Assembly (NCBI RefSeq): GCF_003050965.1
Contig: NZ_QAOU01000005.1
Span: forward strand, 1-64,000
DNA length: 64,000 bases
Source of the DNA: Nitrosospira sp. Nsp2
GTDB lineage: Bacteria > Pseudomonadota > Gammaproteobacteria > Burkholderiales > Nitrosomonadaceae
Reading direction: 5' to 3'
In this document: in pieces, positions 29,601-37,104 of the stretch
Layout: every line of letters begins with the position of its first letter
Position numbering within the stretch: the stretch's first letter is position 1
Notes under the pieces: generated by a model
Database searches by the model: none
The model's input: only the letters and a program-made list of their open reading frames with translations
What the model was told of the DNA's origin: nothing
Translations under genes and position numbers: made by a program

Positions 29601-30468
29601 CAGGCTGGCAATCCCTGCTAAATCTCCTTCAAGATCCGGCGTAGAGGCGCAAAAGCGGCTCCAAAGCAAAACGTGGCCTGCACTCGACGTTGTTGTCGAC
29701 ACGTTTTTTATGGGCGATAAGGAACTCGGCAGACTGGAACTGATCGCTGGCCAACAGGAAAACTTTTGGCGCGTGGAGAAACTGCATGTAAGCAGTCCCG
29801 ACAGTTCGATTACCGCTCATGGCCTCTGGCAGAATCGTACTGGCGCCCCACGGGTACAGGCTGATCTCATATTGGAGGCCAGCGATATCGGAACTTTTCT
29901 TACCCGTCTCGGCCTTCCCGACCAAGTGAGGCGTGGGAGCGGCAGGCTTGAGGGAGTGTTGTCGTGGCACGGTAACCCACTATCGATCGATTACTCCACC
30001 TTGTCAGGAACCTTCAAGCTGAACGCAAAGCGTGGACAGTTCCCAAAATTCGAACCCGGTCTCGGCCGATTATTCGGTATTTTCAATCTCCAAGCGCTGC
30101 CGCGAAGGATTACGCTGGATTTTCATGATGTGTTCAGTGAGGGTTTGGGGTTTGATGATATCTCAGGTGGGGTAAAAATAAGGCGTGGCCTAGCAACGAC
30201 CGATGACCTCCGGATCGAAGGGCCCTCCGTAAAAATCTTTATGAATGGAGAGATGAATCTCGAAGCAGAAACTCAAAAGCTGCATATAAAGGTGACGCCG
30301 TCATATGGATTAGCCACCCCGGTGGTCGGCATGGCATCCGTAATTGCAAACACAGCATTGCAAAAGCCGGCCACTTCTAAAGAATACGACATTACCGGCA
30401 GCTGGACTGAGCCGGTTGTCGCGAGAATAATGCGACAGGAACAAGAACCGGTCAAACACGAACAATAG
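26626..30468 (+). CDS. yhdP: YhdP-family AsmA-like envelope lipid transport protein
   Basis: YhdP is an AsmA-like protein that bridges the periplasm and helps carry phospholipids to the outer membrane in Gram-negatives. The 1280-residue product has an N-terminal membrane anchor (about 16-38), a long repeating beta-rich periplasmic part (DUF3971) and the C-terminal AsmA2-like segment (RRITLDFHDVFSEGLGFDDI, MNGEMNLEAETQKLHIKVTP). Length matches E. coli YhdP (1266). The start seems to be TTG at 26626; no better codon lies in frame. It is followed by a nitrilase-like gene and tldD, a conserved betaproteobacterial order. Confidence 0.93.
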   Translation: MNFSVTSRLGGFGNFLLRLLTWVLIVIAASVSLLLLSFRYWLLPDIEQYRENIAQAISQASGQRLTIGEISANWDGLRPHMVMRAIQVHDKEGDVMLLLHRLEGTLSWRSVFDGNLHFREMEIDQPDLVVRRDPSGVIHVAGFALNKEWTGSENGFSDWLLNQRRVIIKNASILWQDDYRGAPELELLVNLRLENRGHHHRFGLRATPPAELAASLDLRGDLFGESLDIPEEWRGRLFTQIDRADIAAWRVWLPFPEEIQLNHGTGTLRMWASIEGLDMTRLTADMRLRQVKTQLAPDLPELNLMRVRGRVGWQKIGSGAGGFELFAKNLSAATRHNPESQPVNFSLRMIPRRGGNPASGILNIDRLNLRILGDLAEYLPLGETLRKKLEKLSPRGELHYMRAKWVDELSGPSSFSAKGHFANLGMKKSEMLPAFDGITGNLDITERAGTLNLNSQNATVDWQDVFHRPLKLDKLTGQASWSRLPTDNSIALKFSNISFFNAYAAGLAHGNYWGAGDGPGVIDMTGHLTRADAHYFKEYLPVFATRYFPEWFGDAIVEGQFSDTRLHLRGNLADFPFGQNDGIFTLNSKVSGLILENIPEWPRIENIWGNVKVHGRRMEFDASQASVLGATVTKASFHIADISDPDAVLHSEVEASGATRQFIKFAAQTMAKGGQSTLADDIPVSGNGKLAVQFDLPLQRTGPVKLSGNYEFVDNQLDPGPRMPSLTKINGVMAFNESGLKIENITARLLGGPVAISSANASDGSVRLSVLGKIDLDNLASPSRDPLAHAPQPWVQYLRGSTDWRASIHLSNKIVEASVESALRGLTSDLPEPFAKAAADIVPLRFERTVTSPERDRLIVSYGSVANAKITRTRDSAGDYRVDTGEITLGAASRRPTEKAGIFVNGALPTLNLDRWRSLLGQSKDEAEFSSNLAGIQVHVGTLDFLGKRFHDLMLNADKKEGAWHSTVVGNEINGDVKWDPSANGTVTARLHRLAIPAKSPSRSGVEAQKRLQSKTWPALDVVVDTFFMGDKELGRLELIAGQQENFWRVEKLHVSSPDSSITAHGLWQNRTGAPRVQADLILEASDIGTFLTRLGLPDQVRRGSGRLEGVLSWHGNPLSIDYSTLSGTFKLNAKRGQFPKFEPGLGRLFGIFNLQALPRRITLDFHDVFSEGLGFDDISGGVKIRRGLATTDDLRIEGPSVKIFMNGEMNLEAETQKLHIKVTPSYGLATPVVGMASVIANTALQKPATSKEYDITGSWTEPVVARIMRQEQEPVKHEQ

Positions 30469-30956
30469 AACTTCTTGTCCGCATGCGCACACTAAAACCG
30501 TGTCTCTCGCTGCGATGGATCGACGGATTCCGCTACAAACGACAAGGAGTCTCGAAGGGGAATATAAAGAAATCTGTCCCCAAGTCCTAGCGGTGCGCGT
30601 TGCTGGTAAGATTGGGAGGCTTTCAAGGCGGCCCCACATCCTGCGCACATCATGGTTTGATCTGTGATTTAAGGAGTGGAACGGTTTGCACTATAACAAG
30701 CCTTGCGGGTGCCCTGCTTTGCCGGGCTCTTGGCGGACGGGCGGGGCTCTTGGCGGAGGGGCCAGCCATGATCAGCCATTAGCGTTGTCGCCTTTCGCAG
30801 ATCCCGCCCGCAGAGCTTCTGTCGCGCCCGCGAAGGGCTTATTCAGAGGTTCCTAAATACATCATTTTCGGTTACCCTTGCTTCCCTGACACTTACGTTG
30901 CGGCTGCGGATAAAAACGTAATCTTAGTCTTATTATTGCTGGCGATGAAGTAGCTC
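30469..30956. other. 488-base gap between yhdP and the amidase gene
   Basis: No gene seen. It contains a 20-base direct repeat (30724-30763), a stretch AGAAATCTGTCCCC near 30568 that resembles sequence flanking IS200-like/REP-associated transposases, and a GGAACCTCTGAATAAGCCC end-like motif at 30853-30835 (minus). Together these suggest remnants of small mobile elements inserted between two genes that are usually close. An AT-rich stretch before 30957 probably holds the promoter of the next gene. Confidence 0.45.
30724..30763. repeat. Two tandem 20-bp units
   Basis: GGGCTCTTGGCGGACGGGCG is followed directly by GGGCTCTTGGCGGAGGGGCC, 18 of 20 identical. It lies in the non-coding gap after yhdP. 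No function is evident. Confidence 0.8.
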
Positions 30957-31826
30957 ATGAACATGCTTGATAACTCGACGGTTGGTAAGGAACCTGAATT
31001 AACTGGGACCCGCGGGAGCTTCACTCGTGTCGCCGCAATCCAGATGACAGCAGGGCCGAATATTTGGGGCAATCTGGAAGAGGCTGCACGCCTGCTGGAA
31101 ATTGCGGCTGCCCAAGGGGCCAAACTAGTGGCGCTACCCGAATATTTTTGCCTGATGGGAATGAGCGATGCCGACAGAGTAGCGGCGCGCGAACAGTTTA
31201 ACGATGGGCCGATACAGGAATTCCTGAGTAAAATCGCTCGGCGCCTGGGTATCTGGTTAGTGGGTGGATCGGTACCATTAGTTTCCTCCAGACCGGATAA
31301 GGTGAGAAATAGCTGCCTCGTTTATAACGACAAAGGCGAGCAGGTTGGGCGTTACGACAAAATTCATCTATTTGGCCTGGAGCTTGGCAACGAACGCTAT
31401 GCCGAGGAAGAAACGATCGAAGCGGGTTGTGGAGTCGTTGTCGTCGACTCGCCATTTGGCCGCATGGGGCTTTCCATTTGTTATGATCTCCGTTTTCCCG
31501 AGCTTTACCGATCCATGGGGCAAGTGGATATCATTTTTGCCCCGGCAGCCTTTACCGCAACGACCGGGAAGGCGCATTGGGAAACGTTGATTCGTGCTCG
31601 CGCGATCGAAAATCTCGCCTACGTCGTCGCGCCCGCGCAGGGGGGGTATCACGTCAACGGGCGCGAGACACACGGGGACAGCATGATCGTCGATCCCTGG
31701 GGAGTGATCCTCAATCGTCTTCCCCGAGGATCCGGGGTGGTGACGGCGGATATTAATCCTGACTACCAGGCCAGCTTGCGCAATAGTTTGCCGGCGTTGA
31801 ATCATCGAACCCTCCATCACTGTTGA
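30957..31826 (+). CDS. Nitrilase-superfamily amidase (deaminated glutathione amidase-like)
   Basis: This 289-residue carbon-nitrogen hydrolase has the catalytic Glu62 (ALPEYF), Lys135 (RYDKIHLFG) and Cys175 (LSICYDLRFPELYR). It is closest in style to the Nit1/YbeM branch, which repairs deaminated glutathione by hydrolysing it to 2-oxoglutarate and Cys-Gly. The first 24 residues precede the core and a later start is possible. It lies between yhdP and tldD, the usual betaproteobacterial context; 31 bases separate it from tldD, so they are likely co-transcribed. Confidence 0.9.
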   Translation: MNMLDNSTVGKEPELTGTRGSFTRVAAIQMTAGPNIWGNLEEAARLLEIAAAQGAKLVALPEYFCLMGMSDADRVAAREQFNDGPIQEFLSKIARRLGIWLVGGSVPLVSSRPDKVRNSCLVYNDKGEQVGRYDKIHLFGLELGNERYAEEETIEAGCGVVVVDSPFGRMGLSICYDLRFPELYRSMGQVDIIFAPAAFTATTGKAHWETLIRARAIENLAYVVAPAQGGYHVNGRETHGDSMIVDPWGVILNRLPRGSGVVTADINPDYQASLRNSLPALNHRTLHHC

Positions 31827-31857
31827 ATTTTTCCCCCCATAATGGGTACACTGACAT

Positions 31858-33318
31858 ATGACCACTGAACCTGTCACCCAACCCGAGGATCTTTTTGCCA
31901 CGGCCAACCGTTGCTTATTGATGCCTCATGAGATTGATACAGCCGCATTACAGACGGTATTCGGTCAAATGCTCTCGCACCGCATCGACTATGCCGACCT
32001 GTATTTCCAATACAGCCGCGCTGAAGGTTGGGCCTTAGAAGAAGGCATCGTCAAGTCCGGCAGCTTTAATATCGACCAAGGTGTCGGCGTCCGCGCCGTA
32101 AGTGGCGATAAGACAGCATTCGCCTATTCTGACGATATCAGTATGCCTGCTTTGGCATCTGCGGCTCAGGCCACCCGCGCCATCGCGCGCCATGGCGATA
32201 CCCAATCGGTACAAGCAGTGAAGCGCAGCAAGGGGCGTGAACTCTACCTGCCACAGGATCCCATTGCCAGTCTTAATGACACCGATAAGGTCGCATTGCT
32301 CGAAAAGCTCGAAGGGTATGCGCGGGCAATAGATAAACGTGTCATCCAGGTGATGGCATCGCTGGCTGGAGAATATGAGGTAGTTCTCGTCGCCCGCGGC
32401 GATGGTCTTGTAGCGGCTGATGTACGCCCGCTGGTGCGACTTTCGGTACAAGTCATTGCCGAGGAAAATGGGCAGCGCGAACAAGGCGCAGCGGGAGGAG
32501 GAGGACGCTTTGACTATGCTTATTTTACCGACGATGTACTGCGGGATTACGCCGCGAAAGCCGTGCATCAAGCCCTCGTCAATCTGGATGCAAAACCTGC
32601 GCCCGCCGGCACCATGACGGTCGTTCTGGGCGCAGGCTGGCCGGGAATACTGCTGCACGAGGCTATAGGCCACGGACTGGAAGGAGATTTCAACCGCAAA
32701 GGCAGTTCCGCATTCTCCGGACGCATCGGCGAACGGGTCGCCGCCCCGGGCGTGACCGTAGTGGACGACGGCACGATTGCGAGAAGGCGCGGATCGTTGA
32801 ATATTGATGACGAAGGAAACCCCACTCAGTGCACAGTGCTGATCGAAAACGGCATACTCAAGGGTTACTTGCAAGACAGCCTGAACGCGCGACTGATGAA
32901 TGTTCCCGTCACCGGGAATGGCAGACGTGAGTCATTTGCTCACATTCCCATGCCGCGCATGACAAATACCTATATGTTAAACGGCGACCGGAGCCCTGAG
33001 GAGATTATCGCTTCGGTTAAACATGGCTTGTACGCGGTCAATTTCGGTGGCGGCCAGGTGGACATTACCAGCGGGAAATTCGTCTTCTCGGCTGCCGAAG
33101 CTTACATGATCGAAAATGGTAAGATTTCCTATCCGGTAAAGGGAGCCACCCTCATCGGCAATGGTCCGGACGTCCTTACGCGGGTTTCGATGATAGGTAA
33201 CGACATGTCGCTCGATCCCGGCGTCGGTACCTGCGGAAAGGAAGGGCAAAGCGTGCCAGTGGGAGTAGGCCAGCCGACGCTGCGTATAGATGGGTTAACG
33301 GTAGGCGGAACTGCTTGA
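31858..33318 (+). CDS. tldD: Metalloprotease TldD
   Basis: TldD, with TldE/PmbA, forms a zinc protease that processes unfolded peptides such as microcin B17 precursor and degrades CcdA. The 486-residue product carries the metal motif [11 protein letters not shown] (His267, Glu268, His272) and the usual C-terminal [21 protein letters not shown]. Length matches E. coli TldD (481). No tldE/pmbA is in the window. It follows the amidase gene closely. Confidence 0.96.
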   Translation: MTTEPVTQPEDLFATANRCLLMPHEIDTAALQTVFGQMLSHRIDYADLYFQYSRAEGWALEEGIVKSGSFNIDQGVGVRAVSGDKTAFAYSDDISMPALASAAQATRAIARHGDTQSVQAVKRSKGRELYLPQDPIASLNDTDKVALLEKLEGYARAIDKRVIQVMASLAGEYEVVLVARGDGLVAADVRPLVRLSVQVIAEENGQREQGAAGGGGRFDYAYFTDDVLRDYAAKAVHQALVNLDAKPAPAGTMTVVLGAGWPGILLHEAIGHGLEGDFNRKGSSAFSGRIGERVAAPGVTVVDDGTIARRRGSLNIDDEGNPTQCTVLIENGILKGYLQDSLNARLMNVPVTGNGRRESFAHIPMPRMTNTYMLNGDRSPEEIIASVKHGLYAVNFGGGQVDITSGKFVFSAAEAYMIENGKISYPVKGATLIGNGPDVLTRVSMIGNDMSLDPGVGTCGKEGQSVPVGVGQPTLRIDGLTVGGTA

Positions 33319-33542
33319 GAAAGCCTGACGCAGATCTGGGGGCGGCCAGGGCTGTGATCGAGGGGGGTCACGCAATACGCCTTGAGGATAAGCCCAGAAC
33401 CAAACCTCAGAAACAAGCTCCCCCTGATCTTCAGGTGACCCCGCCCGCGAAGGAACGCACCTTACCTCTCGGTGACACCCCGGTGTATTTCATATGATGG
33501 TGCCGAGCACCAAGCATCGGCCCAACGGCCAGCCGCGAAGGC

Positions 33543-33974
33543 CTATCCCTCTATTCTAACGATCCTGCTACCGGCCAATCGGTCATGTAAAAAAAGGCCG
33601 TCCCGGTCGAAGAACGCCCAAAGAATTCCGCAACCAAAGAAAAAAAAGCCAATCACAGCAAATAAATACCGTGCGATCGCCTGCTTCAAAGAAAGCTGAT
33701 GCCCATCGGCGCTTACCAAGCGAAGCTTCCACGTTTGCATGGGCAGTGTTTGTCCCCCATGAGTCCAGAACCACGTGAAATAAATTCCGGCGACCAGGAG
33801 GAGATAAATCTGAAACACGGGGCGGAAAAGAATAGAGCTTGTATCCTGAAACACAAGGTGAAAAACGAAGCTGGCGATAAATAGAACTGCCACCAGTATC
33901 AGCAATTCATAAACCATGCTCAGCAGCCGCCGCAAAAATCCAGGCGCAGACGCCGTTATCGTTCCGGAACTCAT
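33543..33974 (-). CDS. RDD-family membrane protein
   Basis: This 143-residue protein has about three transmembrane helices (20-43, 54-75, 107-126) and the RDD pattern: a basic/aromatic first helix edge (RRLLSMVYELLIL), GGQTLPMQTWKLRLV in the loop and HDRLAGSRIV at the end. RDD proteins are poorly characterised; a few act in ion transport. It lies 84 bases after the DUF3106 gene on the same strand and is probably the last gene of the sigma factor operon. Confidence 0.82.
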   Translation of the reverse strand: MSSGTITASAPGFLRRLLSMVYELLILVAVLFIASFVFHLVFQDTSSILFRPVFQIYLLLVAGIYFTWFWTHGGQTLPMQTWKLRLVSADGHQLSLKQAIARYLFAVIGFFFFGCGILWAFFDRDGLFLHDRLAGSRIVRIEG

Positions 33975-34058
33975 TCAGAGCGCGCTTTCGCCCTTATTCA
34001 TAGATCGCCCCCTTCATAGTTGTCCTCCTGCCAGTTAGCCGAGGCAGAAATATATCCG

Positions 34059-34451
34059 CTAATCCCGGCCCTGGTCTCCAGAGGAGGTCTGCCCATATTC
34101 AAGCCATTTCTGTTTTATTTCGTGACGCTTCTCTGGCGGGAGCTTTTTAATCGTTTTGTACTTCTCGCGAACCAACTCGCGCTGCTCGGGAGTAAGAGAA
34201 TACCAGTCGCGCATCTGCAATTGGGTGCGTTGCTGCTCTTCAGCCGTCATTCCCGGGTAACGCTTGGCAATGCCTAGCCATTTCTTCTTTTTTGCAGAGT
34301 CCATATTGTTCCACTCTTGCGCCAGTGGAGCCAGGACCTCCCGTTGTTGGGGCTTTAATTCATCCCACGAAGGTTTGGCCGCTGTGGCTGAAGCGGACAC
34401 GGAGAACGAAACGCACAGCCAGAACGCGACCGCTAGGAAGGATCGAGCCAT
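34059..34451 (-). CDS. DUF3106 secreted protein
   Basis: A 130-residue protein with a clear signal peptide (MARSFLAVAFWLCVSFSVSA, cleaved near Ala-Thr-Ala-Ala) and a helical, charged mature part with repeated W..L.P.QR..L..L...W motifs: PSWDELKPQQREVLAPL, KKKKWLGIAKRYPGM, RDWYSLTPEQRELVREKY. This is DUF3106, a family with no known function, distantly reminiscent of periplasmic helical sensors. Its start overlaps the end of the DUF3619 gene by 19 bases, which argues for co-translation. Confidence 0.82.
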   Translation of the reverse strand: MARSFLAVAFWLCVSFSVSASATAAKPSWDELKPQQREVLAPLAQEWNNMDSAKKKKWLGIAKRYPGMTAEEQQRTQLQMRDWYSLTPEQRELVREKYKTIKKLPPEKRHEIKQKWLEYGQTSSGDQGRD

Positions 34452-34807
34452 GCATCTAACTCATTGTCCAGATACGCATTCACAGGTAGTTCATCGACCA
34501 GCAGCATGATATCGATTTCTTCGTTTTCATCGGTGGGCTGCAGCGTCTGCCAATAGACAACCCCAGCGAGGGCAAGCAGCAGCGTAATGGCCGATAACAG
34601 TTTGGGCGTTTTAAGCTGCCACTCGTGCCCGCCCCGTGCGGAAGCGCCTTGACCTACGCCCACGCCGACCTCTGCCTCGGTCATATGATAATTTTCGAGG
34701 GCTGCCCTGCGGGCCGCCTGAAGGCGGTTCAATGTACTCTGCTTGAGATTGTCCAAGCCGTGATCCAACAGGCGCGTAACGTTCTTCCCTATTTCGTCTT
34801 CGCTCAT
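34433..34807 (-). CDS. DUF3619 single-pass membrane protein, possible anti-sigma factor
   Basis: A 124-residue protein of the DUF3619 family. The N-terminal 65 residues are cytoplasmic and helical (DEIGKNVTRLLDHGLDNL, LNRLQAARRAAL), followed by one transmembrane helix (about 69-86) and a short acidic periplasmic tail. Its ATG overlaps the sigma factor stop by four bases. A cytoplasmic domain plus single helix encoded right after a sigma gene is the layout of many anti-sigma factors, so I infer that role; the family itself is uncharacterised to my knowledge. Confidence 0.78.
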   Translation of the reverse strand: MSEDEIGKNVTRLLDHGLDNLKQSTLNRLQAARRAALENYHMTEAEVGVGVGQGASARGGHEWQLKTPKLLSAITLLLALAGVVYWQTLQPTDENEEIDIMLLVDELPVNAYLDNELDAWLDPS

Positions 34808-35376
34808 AACTCAATTCCTTCTTTTTTCAGCAGCGTAGCAAGTGCATGGGTTGCACGGGAGCAATGTGTCTTCACGCTTCCTTCAGAGCACCCCATGACC
34901 TTTGCGGTTTCGGTAACATCCATCTCCTCCCAGTAACGCAAAAGAAACGCTTCCCGTTGACGTGCGGGCAGCGATTCAATAGCCTTCTCCAGCAAACCGA
35001 TAAGCTGGGATTGTTCCAGTAATTTACGGGGGTCATTTGCATTAGATAACCCTTCCAACTCCAAAGTTTCTAACGGGTCATAATCTTCGGATTCTTTTTC
35101 CTGATGAGCAGGCAGGAATGACGAAAACAGCGTTGTCCAGAGGGAGCGGGTTTTTTGCCGGCGGTAAAAATCCCGAATAGTATTCTGAAGTATACGCTGA
35201 AATAACAGGGGCAATTCTTCCGGCGGCTTCATGGAGTAACTCTCAATGAGCTTCGTCATCGAATCCTGAACAATATCCATGGCCAAATGTTCGTCACGCA
35301 CCGCGAACATCGCCTGCTTGTACGCGCGCCGCTCGGTTTCAGCCAGAAAATTAGAAAGTTCCTGTTGAGTAGCCAG
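34804..35376 (-). CDS. ECF-type RNA polymerase sigma factor
   Basis: The product has sigma region 2 (AMFAVRDEHLAMDIVQDSM, then FQRILQNTIRDFYRR) and region 4 (LPARQREAFLLRYWEEMDVTETAKVMGCSEGSVKTH), separated by an acidic linker. The first ATG is at 35310, but the frame stays open upstream and encodes MATQQELSNFLAETERRAYKQ-type sequence that I regard as part of region 2.1. The only start in frame there is CTG at 35376, eight bases after an AGG, so a rare CTG start giving 190 residues is proposed; the ATG form would be 168 residues. It heads a four-gene operon with DUF3619, DUF3106 and RDD proteins. Confidence 0.85.
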   Translation of the reverse strand: MATQQELSNFLAETERRAYKQAMFAVRDEHLAMDIVQDSMTKLIESYSMKPPEELPLLFQRILQNTIRDFYRRQKTRSLWTTLFSSFLPAHQEKESEDYDPLETLELEGLSNANDPRKLLEQSQLIGLLEKAIESLPARQREAFLLRYWEEMDVTETAKVMGCSEGSVKTHCSRATHALATLLKKEGIEL

Positions 35377-35955
35377 GACAAATGCCTATCGCAAAAATAC
35401 GGAAAAAACCGACGTAACGTCTACAGCAATGTTAACAAAAATCCGACCGGACGAAACTTCGGCTGGAAACGGACACAGCATCGCTCGCTGGATCGAGTCA
35501 ACTTTATCGAACTGATACTTCCTTGCATCCCGCTGATCCTTGAGCAGCGACTCGGCGCGCACGAAATGATAGCCATATATTCTCATTCTGGCATCCCAAC
35601 CGCCGTATCGTATCGGCAGGTAAACACCGGGGTTTTGTTCGAACCAAACAGCGAGAACTTAGTCATAAGGACAATTCCACATATCGGCGTTTCGACGCGT
35701 CCTGCGACAATTTGCCGCATTGTGATTATGTTCCCACCCGCCTATCATGCTTCTGACCTATATCAGATAGCAGATTGGCAAAAAAATATATTTTACGGCG
35801 CGCACTTTACGTAGGTTTGCAGCTTCATGGTAAAATTGCACCTTCTGAGTGGAACTGATTCTCAATTAGATTCACATTTCGAAATGTCAACGCTGAGTAA
35901 CTCAACGACAAATTCCGGCTCTAGAGAACAGTTTATGTACGGCTGGGATCATACA
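35377..35955. other. 579-base divergent region between the sigma and TlpA/TonB operons
   Basis: No gene is supported. An in-frame extension of the thioredoxin-like gene reaches 35827 but its sequence (rich in Ser, Thr, Asn) looks non-coding and lacks a ribosome binding site. The region is AT-rich around 35770-35850 and contains a possible Fur-type half-site near 35856. It must carry both divergent promoters. Confidence 0.5.
35854..35872. promoter_or_regulatory. Possible Fur box upstream of the TonB/ExbBD operon
   Basis: The stretch ACTGATTCTCAATTAGATT contains TGATTCTCA, a common half-site of proteobacterial Fur boxes, with a degenerate second half. It lies about 90 bases before the thioredoxin-like gene that leads the tonB-exbBD operon, where iron control would be expected. 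The match is partial. Confidence 0.3.
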
Positions 35956-36447
35956 ATGTTGCGACTCGTTATTCTTGTATTCATGCTCTGTTGCGTGAAT
36001 GTTGCGGTTGCAGCGGAAGCCGTCCGGCCTTTTACTCAGGGAAGTCTGGGACAGGTCGTTGCAGCTCGCCAGGGCAAACCGTTCATTCTCGTCTTGTGGT
36101 CGCTTGACTGTCAATATTGTCCCACCGAATTGAAAACGTTGAGTGAGCTCCGTCGTAGCCATCCCAATCTGGACGTGGTCCTCGTTGCCACAGACACCAT
36201 AAGTGATGCACCGCAGTTGGCCTTAAAGGCTGCAGCCCATGGCATGGGCCAAGTGGAGCAATGGGTTTTTGCGGATGATATGCCGGAACGCCTGCGTCGC
36301 GAAATTGATGCCCGCTGGTATGGGGAGGTGCCACGAACCTATTTTTATGACCGGAAACACCAGCGCGACGTCAAGACTGGCCTGGTCAGCAAGCAATTTT
36401 TTGAACAGTGGCTGGCTAGCACCGCCGTAGCCGGGCCGACACCTTGA
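35956..36447 (+). CDS. Secreted thioredoxin-like protein
   Basis: A 163-residue protein with a Sec signal peptide (MLRLVILVFMLCCVNVAVA) and a thioredoxin-like TlpA/ResA fold. The active site is CQYC (Cys52, Cys55) in FILVLWSLDCQYCPTELK, and a cis-proline motif follows (YGEVPRTYFYD). It should act in the periplasm as a thiol-disulfide reductase. The ATG at 35956 is preferred because it starts the signal peptide and has GGGA seven bases upstream; an ATG at 35935 is possible. The tonB gene overlaps its stop, so it belongs to the TonB/ExbBD operon, perhaps maturing a periplasmic or receptor protein. Confidence 0.82.
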   Translation: MLRLVILVFMLCCVNVAVAAEAVRPFTQGSLGQVVAARQGKPFILVLWSLDCQYCPTELKTLSELRRSHPNLDVVLVATDTISDAPQLALKAAAHGMGQVEQWVFADDMPERLRREIDARWYGEVPRTYFYDRKHQRDVKTGLVSKQFFEQWLASTAVAGPTP

Positions 36448-37100
36448 GCATGGTCATCAATCGCAATCCTGCTTTCTTGCCCAGCCTGATGCTCGTGCTC
36501 GCGGCTCATGGCGCGCTGCTATATTTCTTGTTTAAACAGCAGCTGATCCCACCCCCGGAACAGCTGGCGACGGTGTTCGTCAACTTTATCCCTGCAGCGC
36601 GACCGAAAGAAGAGCCCAAGCCTGAGTCCCCTCCTCCCCCAACACCCAAGCCTCAGCCGGCAAAGAAGCCACAGTCACGCCAGCTAGTCGCGGAAGCGCC
36701 GGTGGTCGCGCCCAGTGAGCCGGTAGCACTGTCATTCCAACCAGATCCCGAGCCAGAACCGGTAGCGGCGCCGGAAGCGCCGGCCGCTCCGCAGATGCCG
36801 GCCGGTCCAGTCACGCTATCCTCGGAGCTTTCCGTTGCCTGCCCCCATTTGAATGCGCCTGTTTACCCCCCCTTGTCTCGGCGACTGGGGGAGGAAGGAA
36901 AGCTGGTATTAAGAGTGGAACTGGACGAGAGCGGTCAGGTTAATATAGCGCAGATCGCCAATAGCAGTGGCTACAAGCGTCTCGACGAAGCAGCGATGGC
37001 AGCGGTAAAAACATGGCGCTGCAACCCACCAACGCGCAATGGCCAGCCCGTCCGAGCTATTGCCCTGCAACCCTTCAACTTTGTATTGCAAGGAGATTGA
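36444..37100 (+). CDS. tonB: TonB-family energy transducer
   Basis: TonB links the ExbB/ExbD proton motor to outer-membrane receptors. The 218-residue protein has one N-terminal transmembrane helix (about 13-30), a proline-rich spacer with KP/EP repeats (about 50-105) and the C-terminal TonB domain (YPPLSRRLGEEGKLVLRVEL, SSGYKRLDEAAMAAVKTWRCNPP). Translation starts at TTG 36444 overlapping the upstream stop, or at ATG 36450. It is followed five bases later by exbB. Confidence 0.93.
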   Translation: MSMVINRNPAFLPSLMLVLAAHGALLYFLFKQQLIPPPEQLATVFVNFIPAARPKEEPKPESPPPPTPKPQPAKKPQSRQLVAEAPVVAPSEPVALSFQPDPEPEPVAAPEAPAAPQMPAGPVTLSSELSVACPHLNAPVYPPLSRRLGEEGKLVLRVELDESGQVNIAQIANSSGYKRLDEAAMAAVKTWRCNPPTRNGQPVRAIALQPFNFVLQGD

Positions 37101-37104
37101 TTCA

